A stretch of 64,000 nt of DNA, taken from assembly GCA_016630955.3 (NCBI GenBank), contig CM049988.1, forward strand, positions 2,232,001 through 2,296,000, given 5' to 3'. This document shows positions 41,935-53,892 of this stretch, piece after piece. How positions within the stretch are numbered: position 1 is the stretch's first letter; each line of letters starts with the position of its first letter. Under the pieces are notes generated by a model, which searched no databases, was not told the DNA's origin, and saw only the letters and a list, made by a program, of their open reading frames with translations. The stretch is from Didymella arachidicola. Lineage: Eukaryota; Ascomycota; Dothideomycetes; Pleosporales; Didymellaceae. The position numbers and the translations under genes were made by a program.

Positions 41935-42966
41935 GATAAGATCATCAAACTTCCCAATATCTGCGGCTGCGTTCCATTCCTTCAGGCATCTCGGCTGCGC
42001 ACGATGATGCTCGAAGCCTACCATGATCCATCCAAGGTCCTCGCACACATCTGCAGCTACGATGGTCTATCGTCCCGTCTGGTGGAAGAAGCCGTCTTCC
42101 CTATTATCTTCCTCGTTGGATACCCTTGTGCAAGCTCTTACGGACTTCCCAACACAGGCTACATTGCTATGGCAGAGACGTGTGATAAGATCCAGGAGGC
42201 AGTTCGACAGGCATCAGGGCCAATCATGACCGACGCAGAGACCGGCTATGGCAGTCCAATGAACGTGAAGCGGACGGTGCAGTGTTTCGCAGAAGCTGGC
42301 GCCGCGGGCATCATGGTCAGGATCAGACTTGGCCGAAGAGTATGGCATCCACGTATTCTTCACAATCTACACAGCTAATAGACCCTTCAGGGTGCGGCCG
42401 TACCAAGGGTAGGGTTGTCGTCTTACGAGACGAGCTTTTGCACGTGTGCAGGCTGCTTGCGATGCTCGAAACGAGGGCAAGGATATCTTCGTACTTGCAC
42501 GTACTGACTCGCTAATCGTCAGCTGGGACGAGGCCATGACACGCGCCAAAGAGTTCAAACGTATCGGTGTCGATGCTGTTTTCGTCGAAGCCTTGCCTGA
42601 TCGCGAAGCTATGAGCAAGTGTGTCGAGGAGTTAGACATGCAGGTCTTTGCCAATAGTGAGTCCTCACTACTCATCCAGCTCCAGACGATCCTGAATTTT
42701 GCTAGTCATTGAGGGAGGCTTGACGTTGAACCTGTCTGCTAAGGATCTTGCTGAGCTTGGATTCTGTCCTGTTACATATCCTTAGACACTTGTCGCTGCA
42801 AAGCTGAAAAGTATCCGCGAGACATTAGAGGTATTTAAGAAGAGTATGACAGAAGATGCTCCGCCAATGATGCTTTCCTACTCCGAGGTTTGCGAAGGTC
42901 TGGGGTTCAAGCGATACTGGGCAAGTCTTCCCTCGCGTCACAATCAACAAAAGCTAATGTTGTGCA
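41935..42966 (+). pseudogene. broken isocitrate-lyase/PEP-mutase-family lyase
   Basis: Pieces of a C-C lyase of the isocitrate lyase/phosphoenolpyruvate mutase superfamily are in the correct order. RLRTMMLEAYHDPSKVL and GLPNTGYIAMAETCDKIQEA lead to the metal-site motif TDAETGYGSPMNVKRTV and EAGAAGIM. After a one-base loss near 42,317 the frame continues EDQTWPK, then a GT-AG intron and CGRTKGRVVVL, then another frame break and QAACDARNEGKDIFVLARTD, AMTRAKEFKRIGVDAVFVEA. Near the end GLTLNLSAKDLAELGF is followed by a TAG in YP*TLVAAKLKSIRE where relatives have Trp. At least one stop and two frameshifts make it a pseudogene. The family includes 2-methylisocitrate lyase and oxaloacetate hydrolase-like enzymes; the exact reaction cannot be assigned. 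Confidence 0.82.
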
Positions 42967-43736
42967 GGAGGAAGAAGAACTATTCTAGTACAGCGAATAA
43001 AGAATCGCGAATGGTCCAGCTGCCACCAACGGACACACTGATCTCAATGGGCATCAAGAATGGTTGACATGTTTCGGAGGTAGAAGTTACCGATCTCGCT
43101 AAGCTGTCGTTGACAACACAATTTGACTACCCCACATGTTGACCGCTTGTGAAAGATTTCCCGAAGAAGTTTGCTGATCAGTGGAATGGGCCTCGAGGTG
43201 AAAGATGTCCAAATTTTACTCAGGTTTTCTTCTGCAACAAGGTTTGCAGGTGTGTCCGATCTCGGACTCCACACGTCTTCTCTGTCGGTGTCGTGGTGAG
43301 GTACAAGTTGCTGCAGACCGGTGCGGCGAAGGGTACTCTTGGTTGATAAAAGTATTATGAGCATGGCTAGAGGGAGGCAAGAGGAGCCAACTGCCTAGTG
43401 CCGCGCGAGGTGAATCCCAGCAGCACGACGGAGTCTGAGGACCACAAGTAGTTTACTGATGACTGTGAAGAAAGACGGGCCTTATAAAATAGGCCACCCG
43501 GAGACTTTGGTGCAGTGAGGAGCCACAGTTATCCTGACCCTTGTAATGACAAGTAGGGCGGACTGGCAAAAAGGATTGCATCATACTCAATGCTATGCAA
43601 GTAAACAAATACTCGATCAACGCTACCTTACATACCATGTGTGGCGCCAGTATAGCTCCCAAGTGCTCCCATGTTCGCACTTTTACTCCAATCCTATGCA
43701 TGTACAATTGAAACGCAGATTCCAGCATGGTAATAA
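42967..43736. other. intergenic region after the broken lyase, no gene
   Basis: 770 bp of DNA with short frames only, lying between the broken lyase and the 3' end of the mitochondrial carrier gene. Confidence 0.5.
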
Positions 43737-45173
43737 TTAATCAACGCCCTCATCGACTCGGCGCAAGAGCTCCTCGTCGACGTCCATATGATTGATGCGC
43801 TTCTTGGTGAACTCAAATGCAGTAAAGAAAATGGCGTTTACTACGCAGGATCGAGACATAGATACTCCGAGACCTGTAGTAGATTAGCTTGAATTAAGTA
43901 GGCACAACACATATCCATACCTCGGTACATCCGTGGGTTGAAGAATTGGATCTTCGGCCGAGTTTGTTTATCTTTGCCGCCAACTAGACAATTGCGCTGA
44001 TATATGCTCTTCGCAGTGTCGATGGGAAAGATCTGATCGAGCATTAACGACTGTTGCGTTGTGTGCGCAGTATTCATGCTTACACAAGCCCAGCTAACAA
44101 GTCCACACAATCCTCCAGCTATTACTACAGCTAGCGGATGCGTTGGGGATGTGCCTCGCGCATTGGCAAGGATCTGCTTTACGCTTTCATACGTGACAAA
44201 GTAGATGCCTGTGCCGATGGAGTCTCGAACTGCCGTGCGTCAATTTTTGTCCGTCCCCACAGGTGCGCAATTTTCTTACGCAAGTGCAAATGGAAGCCCG
44301 AATAGAGACCAGTCCAGCCTCGATGCCTGACTAAGTTTTGCGCTGTTTTGAACGTTCCCAGGTTCTGATAGCTCTTCCGTATCGCATCGTTCTTCTGGCT
44401 GCCATCGTTGCGCTCAGCCATAAGCACCGAGATCTGGGCGCTCAGCTTCGTCAACTCGAATGGACCTAGAACGATTTCAGCGATGCAGATGGGGTAAGTA
44501 CCTCTGTTACATACAGGCAATCGCCGTAATCGTGGCGCCAGCAGTTGCACCTGCCAGACCAAAGCATGTTATTGTTGATAACGTAGGCCATGCGCCTTTC
44601 GTATTTGCGGTGACGAGCGGCGAGCTACCAGTTGCCTGATATATCCAATCATCGACTGTGTATTTCGAGCGCTGATATATCGAGAACGAGACGGTTCGGA
44701 CGAGAGTAATGCTAGCCAGGGGCGACAAAACACCTGTAGAGGCAAATCAGCTACACCCACATTGTATTATGTGGTATCGCACGCCATACCTCGCCAGAAT
44801 CCATGCAGACCCTCTGTCTGATATGTGTGGCGCACGCAGTCGCTGAAAGAGTTGAATTTGTAGCTGGTCAGGTCAGTGCTGCTCGTAGCAGTCGATGACG
44901 CGCACGTACGCTTGAAGGCGTGTTTTCACAGAGTCGAGAGGATACTGCAAACCGTCAGCGATTACTCTGCGTGATATTCCTTCTTGGATCTGAGCGTACT
45001 GCAACAATTGTGGAAAGCAGGCTGCTCGAGCTCGCCGCGACTTCAGTCCTATATCTCTTGGTCCATCGTTTTGCTTGCTCGCTGCGCAGCACAGCTCGTG
45101 ACACGTGCGTAAGGTCTCTCGGGGGGCCGGCAAGGGCGTTGAGCTGCTGTCTTCTTTCCTCCTGCTCAGGCAT
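43737..45173 (-). CDS. mitochondrial carrier family (SLC25) protein
   Basis: Predicted inner-membrane carrier of 360 residues. Eight exons on the minus strand: 45173-45000, 44944-44910, 44863-44790, 44733-44515, 44465-44280, 44229-44084, 44032-43921 and 43873-43737, with GT-AG introns of 46-56 nt that keep frame at every join. The three carrier signatures Px[DE]xx[KR] are all present: YPLDSVKTRLQAYKF, CPFELTKLSA and FPIDTAKSIYQ; matching parts of the repeat are EGLHGFWRG, GWTGLYSGFHLHLLRDS and YRGLGVSMSRS. Two introns fall right at signature boundaries. The last residues (KKRINHMDVDEELLRR) are hydrophilic. The start at 45173 gives a polar N-terminus of about 50 residues before the first signature. 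Transported substrate is unknown. The gene looks intact despite lying next to three broken ones. Confidence 0.9.
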
Positions 45174-46201
45174 ACTGGCTATCGCTAGCTGTGGAAGACG
45201 CGGCGTCTTCCTACGGCAATCGCGACTAGGCCAGCAGCCGGGCAAGCTCCATCAAGACCGTTTTGAGGCCAGGCTGGTGTGGGCGATGTGGGTGCGCGAT
45301 GGCGGCGAGGGGATTTAGTGTATGGCTGCGAGGAAGGGTGGGTGACAATGGCTGAGGTTTGGCTACGCTGCGTATGGAGTTGGGGGTGCACGATGATGCT
45401 GGTGGGGCAGTGAGCTATCCATGAGCAACGAAACACCCTAAGATATTTCGATTGGCTGCAGCGCCATGATCTCCCCGACTATACATGGCTTTGACCGGAC
45501 GTCCCAAATCGCTCATGCAACGACATGCACACTTCATGGACTGTCACTGATTCATGTTTCGAGCGTTTGTACTGCAATTGCATTCGCAGACACATAGCAC
45601 TGTCAGGCTCAAGAGCTCATCATGCGTTTCCAGAGCTCTGGTCAAATGCGGGGTTTTCCAATCATGAGCATGTGAACCTCGAAGCCACACCACAATTAAG
45701 GGAAGGTCCAGCGAATCATACAGCAACCACACGATTGCAACGACACATCGAATCATGAGCTTTGAATTTGGTTCACTACACCTTCTGCACTTCGCTGCCT
45801 TGTGCGACGCCTGTATGCTGATGTCTTGCAGCCTTAGTGACTGTGATGTACAGTGCTAAGATCTGGCACACAGTTGTCGTGTATGACAGAAGCTACCGGC
45901 CGCGGAGGTGCCTAACCATGGTAGCCGCGGCTCTTTTGAGCTTGATTGTACCTATCGTACCATCTCCACATAACAGATTATGGTACCAAGTCTGATGCCG
46001 TGACATATCGAGTGCGCTGCACGTGGCAGTCTCGCTGACCCTCATGGCCCAGATAATGTCGAGGGATCGTCCACCATTGACAGAGCTTTCGCTCAAGAGC
46101 ACGCACATGGTTGCTCACCTCACCTGAACGCCTTGCTATTTTTATTTTTTGAAAAAGCAGTGTGGGACACTCCAACATATCCAGAGGATGTGTTGCTACA
46201 C
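45174..46201. other. intergenic region, no gene seen
   Basis: About 1 kb upstream of the carrier gene. No motif-bearing frame. It should contain the carrier promoter and the 3' end of the small protein gene at 46202. Confidence 0.5.
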
Positions 46202-46516
46202 TCAATCCTTCTTGCCTACAATCCTGCGCAACTCCTCTTCATCTTTCGAGTATGCTGTGCGGGGTTTCTCTTCTGCTCCTGTGTCGGCTTTCTTTTTGTT
46301 CCGTGAGAAGCTTGAGGTGAGCGCCTCCTTCAATGTATCTCGATCGTTGTCCAAGCGTTCCAACTGGCCATGCCGTCTCAAGCTTTCCTTGTGCCAGCTG
46401 ATTTGCCCTCCATCCGCCTCTCTATGCTTCTGAGCGTTCAACTTCGCGGCGCGTATCGAGGTTCTTGCGTAAACGAAAAGTATGCCGGCCATCGTGAGGG
46501 CAGCCAATGGTGCCAT
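46202..46516 (-). CDS. small single-span membrane protein, conserved hypothetical
   Basis: A 104-residue frame with a hydrophobic N-terminus (MAPLAALTMAGILFVYARTS) that could be a membrane anchor or signal, followed by a strongly charged body: KLNAQKHREADGGQISWHKE, RLDNDRDTLKEAL and a Lys/Glu-rich tail ending RRIVGKKD. The composition and the GGQISW core look like a genuine protein rather than chance sequence, and short proteins of this plan with an N-terminal anchor are common in fungi, often mitochondrial. I do not recognise a named family. No intron is needed. It is followed by about 1 kb of empty DNA and lies divergent from glutathione reductase. Confidence 0.6.
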   Translation of the reverse strand: MAPLAALTMAGILFVYARTSIRAAKLNAQKHREADGGQISWHKESLRRHGQLERLDNDRDTLKEALTSSFSRNKKKADTGAEEKPRTAYSKDEEELRRIVGKKD

Positions 46517-47237
46517 GATGGTCTGTCGAACTCAGCATTCACTCGTGCTGTCATGCTTAGAGAGCACCCACTCTGCCATTGATAATGCCACCACCCCGCG
46601 AGAGGCGGGCAGGTGGGTTGTTAGAGTGGGGCTTCGAACTTTCATTCAAGCCATCAGCTCCTTTCGGTGTTGAAAGCCTTCCGCCCATCCTTGCGGTCGA
46701 CGTATGTGTATCGTGGTGCAGCGATCTAGGGCTCAAGTCTAGGGAGCGTGGCCGTCTAGGTGTCGACAGTGTCGATTGTTCGCACGCGCGATATGTTGAT
46801 TGCTGTACGTGTCGAAGCTTGTAGCTGTACCGCGTGATCATACGATGTTATGAAGCTCCAGCTAGAATCGATGAGGTCAGCGCAGCCTAGCTCTCAATTG
46901 CTCTTCAAAACAGCCTAGCGTCATGCACGCTTTCCGCCGTTGACGCTCGAGAACTCCGTCATCCATCTTCGAAAAAGTCAATTTCGCGTCCTTTGCACGC
47001 GCTTCTTACAGGACAAGTCGCGAACGCGGTGCATGTGACGAGCTTGACCCCTATTATCCACACTCATTCGTTCAGTCTTCTAGACTGCGCATCTGCTGGC
47101 CGCTCACCAAGCAGCGCAGCCTTTCTGCATTCGGAACACCGGACGAATAATAGGCTTACTAAACCGCAATTGCAAATCCATTCTAGTTGTCTTTGCGTCA
47201 TTCTATAAGTTTAGGCGTCACCCCACTTGCTGCATTA
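46517..47237. promoter_or_regulatory. divergent promoter region upstream of glutathione reductase
   Basis: 720 bp between the small membrane protein (-) and glutathione reductase (+). No gene; both promoters are expected here. No stress-response site was recognised with confidence. Confidence 0.5.
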
Positions 47238-49009
47238 ATGTGTAGAACAATTGCTTGTAGGCTTCGAGCTCACACACTGAGTCTCTCGCATAATACCCCT
47301 CCATCGAGTTTCCTCCCACGGTCCCACTTTCAGAATACGACAAAAGTAACACTGGCTTCTGCGCGCCTATCGAACCTCGCATCCCACTTCTCCACGTCCA
47401 CGATCAGAATGGCGCCTATCGAGAACACCGAAGAGGCCGACTACCTCGTCCTTGGCATTGGCAGTGGAGGTATTGCATCTGCAAGACGAGCTGCAAAGCA
47501 CGGCGCAAAGGTTGTCGCTGTTGAGTCGAGCCGCTATGGCGGTACCTGCGTAAACGTCGGCTGTGTTCCCAAGAAGGTCACATGGAACGCCGCTGCGATC
47601 GCCGAGACATTCAAGGATGGAAAGGCATACGGTTTCCAGGTTAAGGAGCAGCCTGAGTTTGACTGGCCGTACTTCAAGAACAAGCGTGACGCCTACGTCA
47701 AGCGATTGAATGGCATCTACGAGAGAAACTTGGACAAGGATGAGATCAAGCACATTCGGGGACGCGCGAAGTTTGTCGCAAAGAACGAGGTCGAGATTGC
47801 GCTCGAGCATGGAGGCACACAGCGTGTCAAGGCGAAGAACATTCTTATCGCCACTGGTGGCCGACCGAAGAAGCCTGATATTCCTGGCAAGGAGCTCTGT
47901 ATCGACAGCGATGGCTTCTTCGATCTCGAGAAGCAACCCAAGAGCATTGCCACGAGCGGTGCAGGCTACATTGGTGTCGAGATGACTGGTATGCTCCACG
48001 CACTAGGCACTAAGACACATTTCTTTATTCGCGGCGACAAGCTTCTGCGAACCTTCGACCCCATGATCCAGGACACTGTCACCAAGGAATACGAGCGTCA
48101 GGGCATCAACCTGTACAAGGGCACATCGATTACCAAGGTTGAGGATATCGGCAATGGCTTGAAGCGCGTCACCTACGAGGAGAAAGAGTCCAAGAAGACA
48201 GGCACAGTCGATGTCGAAGCTGTCCTCTTTGCGACTGGCCGTGATCCTGAGATCGAGGATCTGCACATCAAGGACTTCGGCATCAAGCTCAACGACAAGA
48301 ACCACATTGTGACAGACGAGTACCAGAATACCAGCATCGACAACATCTTCGCTATCGGCGACGTCTGCGATCGCGGCTACGAGCTGACTCCCGTTGCCAT
48401 CGCAGCCGGTCGCCGTCTGTCAGACCGCCTGTTCGGCGGCAAGAAGGACGCTCACCTTGTCTACGAGAACATCCCCAGCGTCGTCTTCGCTCACCCTGAA
48501 ATCGGCTCTGTTGGTCTGACCGAGCCTGAGGCGCGCGAAAAGTATGGCGACAAGGTCAAGATCTACAAGACCGAGTTCACAGCCATGTATTTCGCCATGA
48601 TGGAGCCCGAGGAGAAGCAGCCCACAGCATACAAGATCGTCTGCGTTGGCGAGGAGGAGAAGGTCGTTGGTCTGCACATCCTAGGACAAGGCAGCAGTGA
48701 GATTCTGCAGGGTTTCGGTGTGGCGATCAAGATGGGTGCTACAAAGCAGGACTTTGACAACTGTGTGGTAAGTGTGACCCCTTCCCCCGTCTCGTTCCTT
48801 TCGCATGCCACGTGGGCCCTGTGTTATGCTAGCGGGCAAAAGCACATGGCCTATCACGCGGACCTCCGTGCTAAGTACTATATGAGCACGAAGAGGCTGT
48901 GGATGCGGGGAAACGAATCTGGCGGTTGTACTGCAGAGCTCGAGCTCAACTAATTGATCTACAGGCCATCCACCCTGTCTCTGCTGAAGAGCTGGTCACC
49001 ATGACCTAA
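47238..49009 (+). CDS. glr1: glutathione reductase (dual start, mitochondrial and cytosolic)
   Basis: Predicted FAD enzyme reducing glutathione disulfide with NADPH. Exons are 47238-48767 and 48965-49009. The redox pair is in GGTCVNVGCVPKK (Cys47 and Cys52 of the short form); FAD and NADPH folds show LGIGSGGIASARRA and SGAGYIGVEM, then TGRDPE, AIGDVCDRGYELTPVA and HPEIGSVGLTEPEA. The last exon adds AIHPVSAEELVTMT, with the catalytic His of the partner subunit. Two in-frame ATGs exist: 47238 gives 524 residues with a 57-residue Arg/Ser-rich presequence ending in SHFSTSTIR, and 47409 gives 467 residues starting MAPIENTEEAD. Yeast GLR1 uses the same two-start device for mitochondrial and cytosolic forms. 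The 197-nt intron is unusually long for this window; if retained it ends at a stop at 48951-48953 and the catalytic tail is lost. Confidence 0.95.
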
Positions 49010-50994
49010 ACCGTGCATCGGCTCCACCGCGCATAAGCCCGACCTGCAAGAGGTAGACCAGGCGCCCATACAAGGTAGACACGCATAGACTAGCTCAAAA
49101 CCATGTTCACCACGATCGACATAGATCTCTTGTAAAACATGTGAATTGGCAAGCATACCAATATCGTCTGGCCCCAGCCTCGACGGTATATTCCCGCTCG
49201 TACCCGCGCACCCAGAACCCAGAAAGTGACCACGTTCCTTTCGTCTGCCGACATGAACCTCACCTGTCACTGCAAATGCCGACTCTGCATAAGGGACGAG
49301 CTTTCCCCGCGCTTCGCTTGCAACCGTTGTTTCGTGTGCATGCATGCCATATTGACTATCTGCATGAACATCTTGATTTCACATCCATCTCGCTGTCTTC
49401 GCCGAATGCACCTCTCTATCTCTTACTGCCTGATGTGGAAGTCGTTCCTCCAGCATTATAGACAACCCCTATCGACTATTACCCAGGGTGTTTACTACAC
49501 TCATCTTCTGGAAACAGACCCTTCTTCTCGAAGACCCAACAGCTGCAAGATCAGCCGTTCATCACACACAGCCCTACCGCTTCCGTACCATTGACTTCTT
49601 CCACACCCTTGCTGCGGGCATCGCCCTCCGCGCCGCTTGGGTGCTAGATCTCACCGACCCTGATAATCACTACCGGATTGTCTAGATTCCCACAGACGTC
49701 CGCGCAGCCTTTGAACGTGGCAGCGGCGGAAGAGCGCGGCTGCCAGATCCGATTGCGGTGTGTTGCAGAATCTCGGAGCTTTCGCGGCGGTCGTTAGTCG
49801 TGATGATTGGCACGCTGTTGGGTGTGAACCAGGGTGCATGCTTCCTGCCTATTTCCGCAGGGAGTGCGCCTGCGGTTCGGCATCAGCGCACGATACGCTT
49901 GGATTTAATATCGAAGCCATAGCAATAGGCTCGAAGCGAACCAATGCCAATATGAACGTGAACGTACACAGTAAACGCAAGAGCACACCTGCAGGGCTTA
50001 TTATGAATGAAATCGCTGATGTAGCATAATCACTGTCTCTCATCATGTGATATTACATCTCCCTACCGGTAAACCCCACATACCGTTGGCTCCGATAAGC
50101 CCATCTCACCTCAAACACCAATCTCGCATTCGCCTTCGCACCCTCATAACCCGCTCGCTTCGTGCCAAACCCCCTGTCTCGGTGCTTGGTCGAACAGATC
50201 TGGGGGCGCCCAAGCGTGCCGTTGTTCTGCCGGGATGCAAATCCTTCCTTTCGACCAGCGAACACACCACTTGCTCCAGCGCTCGCAGCTGCACTGACCG
50301 CGCTAGCGCACTTCAGCGGCTGGCCCGGCTGTGCTGCTATTCTGGGCAGTAGGCCCGTTCTATACGAGGGTACTCCACAATCCAATTCTGACTACCGTAC
50401 TGAGGCAGCGCTGACAGTACCGCTGGCACGCTGGGTGAGTGTGTGTGGAGATCATCAATCAAAGCCCAGTAGCAGTGTGGCGTGAGGCAGAGTGGGTCAG
50501 CGTAGTTCGGCGTAGTCACCGAGGCCCTTGCACCTGGTACCCAAGGATCTGCGTCTTGTGTGATTTATTTGCAGGATCGGGGTTGCAGGACTAGTACGAC
50601 TGATCACAGAAGGTACATGAAGTGCGTCGCAATGCAGTCCGTTGCGAGACAATGATATTCTCTCATTATACAAATACAATATGGTGCGGTATGTGGCTGG
50701 AAGATCTTCAAGCCCGCTTTTCCTATACGTGATCCCATGATGGTGTCAATGATTCATGCACCAGCTTCCAGAACCCCAAAGCGCCTCGCTACTGTCCAAA
50801 ACGTAATGACGACCCTTGGGCTTTTCCCAGCCTGCGGTGTCCCTAGATGCGCCGTATCATAGCTTTCAAAGCTATTACAATATTTACTGAAATGAAGTGG
50901 TGATGTTATGTGGATGTCGATCTGATGCGATGGAGATTTTGATGTACCGCGGAACCTTTACGGAGGTATATCCTCTTCGGGCAGTTGACAGAAT
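49010..50994. other. 2-kb region without a supported gene
   Basis: Between the 3' ends of glutathione reductase (+) and the Zn2Cys6 gene (-). A 65-codon plus frame at 49488-49685 (with DFFHTLAAGIALRAAWVLDL) looks protein-like but has no partner exons, and a 110-codon minus frame at 50053-50385 is Ala/Arg-rich without motifs. Neither is accepted as a gene. Confidence 0.45.
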
Positions 50995-53892
50995 TCACCC
51001 ACTCTGCCCACTCAAAAAGAAGTCCAGCTCGCTGGGTCCACCACGGCTAACTTCATTCTCTGCGAGCTGCTCCAGTAGACTCAGGAATGGATCCTTGCTA
51101 TCTGGATCGGTGTGCACCGAGGCGCCTGACGTGCTACCGGCGCCTGACGTGCTACCGGCGCCTGGCGTCGGCTGCTGGTCATAGGGTGTCGGCATGCTCA
51201 GCATAGGATCGAAGTGCGAGACCTGGGTGTCATTACCGGTACTCGAGTTGAGATGAGCCGGTCGAGGCACTGGCGAAGGAGCAAGGCTTGCAAATTGCGG
51301 CAATGGCGAGAACGAGAAGTTCGGACTGAATGGCAGGCCGAGGCCACCACCCAGGTTATTGCTGGACCCATTGTTTGTATTCGACATACTCATCGTGCTG
51401 TTATTGGGTGGTGGTGTGAATGGTGGGTGGGGGGGATTCGTCGGTCCGTTGACCCTTGTGTCGCCAGGGCTTGGATTCGAGGTTGTGTCGGAAAGACCGG
51501 CATCAGAAGGTCTCGAAGTCTTGATGGTCGGAGGATAGTTGGCAGATGTAGGTGTCGGGAGAGGTGCCGATTGTATCTGGGGTGTTGCTTTCGAGGTCGT
51601 TGCTCGGCGCCTCTTGTTAGGCTGGCCATTTGAGTAGTGAGCCTGTTGCGGCTGCTGTTGCTGTTGATAGCTGCCGACTATACCGCTGCTCATGTACATG
51701 TTATTGCGCTGTTCGATGTTGTATGTTGCAAGGCTGAGAAGCAATCAGCGTTGTAGCTTTTTCAAGTTCTTGTAAGACTGACCTCTCGTGGATGGACTCC
51801 ATCTGAATGTCTGTAAAGGTGACATGCGATCCATCGAAAACTTGTCCGGGGTACCTGTCAAAGAAATCCTCGAGTTGAAAAACAGGCGAGAAGCGCATTG
51901 GGTTGCTTGCCAGCGATGTGACAAGCTCGGTGTGGCATCCATAAATGGTTTGCAAAGTCTCTCGCTGGTGCTGAGCACCTGCCCAGATGAAACGTAGCTC
52001 AGAGAGCTGTTGCATCTCACGAGAGAGGAACTCTGCACTGACTGAGAATACCTCTCCTTCCCTTGCAGGATAGTGCGCACCATGTACGTGGATGGTACCG
52101 GCGGTGCACACGCAATAACCCACGAAAGCCGGCCAATCGATGATAGAGGAAGCTCTCCCGATTTCAGCTAGCTCAGCGATTGCATTAGCATGCAGAAAGC
52201 ACAAGTTTGTTGCTTCGATTTGCCAAGGTTGATGTTGTGATGTTCCCGAGAGTTCAGCCAGATCGACCGGTAGAAAAGGGCGGTAGATCAAGCAATGGAT
52301 CAGATGATATACTAGCTTCGAGAGAACCAGAATGGTACTGTCAGGCTGACCGAACAGCGCCTCGATCGAGGTGAATGTATCCTGCGTTTCTGAAGCCCAG
52401 ATGTCGAGTTCCTGACGGATCTTGGACAGATTAGAAAGCGAGTGCCAGGGGAAGTGCGAATCACCCTTGACGCCTCCGGCCGCAAGATAGCGATTTGCGA
52501 TGCCTAAAATCCTGGCGATGCCAATGAGCATACCCATGCTGCCTTGCCCTCCTTTACCAGAGCCGCCCATGTATTGCAGGTTCTGTCCGTTGGGAAAGTA
52601 GTCGCCTTCAAGCAGCATCGCGCCGGGGTGTAGCTGCCAGCTTGGTAAGCGAAGCACGATCGATTCGTCTGATACGAGGGAGGGGCGCTTGGAGCCGGTG
52701 GCTGCGAATCGATCCATGAGATAGCATGACCAAAAGAGTCGTCTGCGACCTTCTCGCTCGGCTGGTGTAACTTTCATGCCTTGTGGCAGTTCGCGGTGTA
52801 GATCGAGAGCAAATGCCATGCTTGTGGCGGCGTCTGGGCTTGATGTTAGCCATCTGGTCTCCCTTAGGGGTGCTTTGGATCGTACTGAGAAGCATGAAGG
52901 TTTTCTTGCCCTTGCCCAATTGATAGCTTGCCTGAGAAAGAAGCATCAGAGTCTGTAGTGCCTCAATTGAGGGCTCATCGATGTCGAGCTCCAGTCGTGC
53001 TCGTCGCGCATACTCGGATCCAAATCGTACTGCAGCATTGTAGCCGCCGAAATGAGGTGCATATCTGGCAGGATTAGCCTCAATTGCAGCTTGTAGTCAG
53101 ATTACCGTACCTGGCGCTCACTGCATAGATAGCAAATGCTAGATGCGAGGGCAGTTGGTTAGCCTGTAACCGCTGCCGTGTCGTTGCTTCGTCGAGAATG
53201 TGATATGGCTTTCCATGGATTCTGGCAAAGTAGGTGTCGAGCAACAGGTCTGGTGCGAGCGCCGGTGTTTGTATGCTACAGGACGTTAGCACGTTTGAGG
53301 TACAAGCAAGTACAGTTGCGACTCCGCACCTTGGCTCAATAGGCGACATCAACTGAGTGCCAATGCTGGCATTGCTGCGATTTTGTGCGATGTCGACCGG
53401 TGATTGTGAATTCGGGGAGCCTCTGTTGGCTTTGGAGCTGTCGGCAGCATCGTGAATGGCAGAGGAGAGCTCCTCAACCAGTTCATCGGTCTTTCCCTCT
53501 GAATGGAGGCGCTTTTCTAGACCGTCAACACGCTTGAGCAAGGCCTCAAGGACATCGGTCTTGGGTCCTCTCTTCTTTGGCACTGCGTCTGGTGGGGTGT
53601 TAGTATTGACTGCAAGCACCCTCGGCAAGTGGAGCATACCATAGATGCAAGGAACAGCAAACACTTGACATGCTTCACAGGTTGGACGTGTCCGGTTGCA
53701 CTTGATCTGTAGACAGCCTGTCAGCGCAGTCATCACCACGTGAAGGAGCTACACCACCTTTCGCTTGCGACAGCTTTTGCAATTCATGGCCTCTCGCGGC
53801 TCATTCGAGACCCGGCGGGCAGGCAGGCGGTCGATACCAATCTGAGGCCTCGACATCGCGCCTGCCAGTGACTGCGAGACCTCGGTGGACAT
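50995..53892 (-). CDS. Zn2Cys6 fungal transcription factor
   Basis: Predicted nuclear regulator of 864 residues. Seven exons: 53892-53758, 53706-53640, 53588-53330, 53275-53111, 53064-52886, 52833-51783 and 51733-50995. Splicing the first two builds a complete binuclear zinc cluster, NCKSCRKRKIKC then CEACQVFAVPC, followed by the linker DAVPKKRGPKTDVLEALLKR and a short coiled coil (VDGLEKRLHSEG). The middle is a fungal_trans-type domain: DTYFARIHGKPYHIL, FAIYAVSARYAPHFG, GREGRRRLFWSCYLMDRF-like EREGRRRLFWSCYLMDRF and LVYHLIHCLIYRPFLP. The C-terminal 200 residues are low-complexity with a Gln run, a basic QPNKRRRATT patch, Pro/Ser-rich stretches and an acidic end PSELDFFLSG, which may be an activation domain. 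Targets unknown. It is not QutA-like, because QutA has an AROM-derived middle rather than this domain. Confidence 0.9.
51121..51170 (+). repeat. 18-bp tandem repeat in the transcription factor tail
   Basis: Two exact copies of GGCGCCTGACGTGCTACC (51121-51138, 51139-51156) and a partial third encode the minus-strand peptide repeat GSTSGA in the low-complexity C-terminus. Copy number may vary between strains. Confidence 0.85.

Noticed and set aside
47367..47999. 210-codon minus frame
   Set aside because: Antisense shadow of glutathione reductase.
50995..53892. quinate activator QutA as identity of the Zn2Cys6 gene
   Set aside because: The middle domain is of the ordinary fungal_trans type; QutA/QA-1F has an AROM-derived body.
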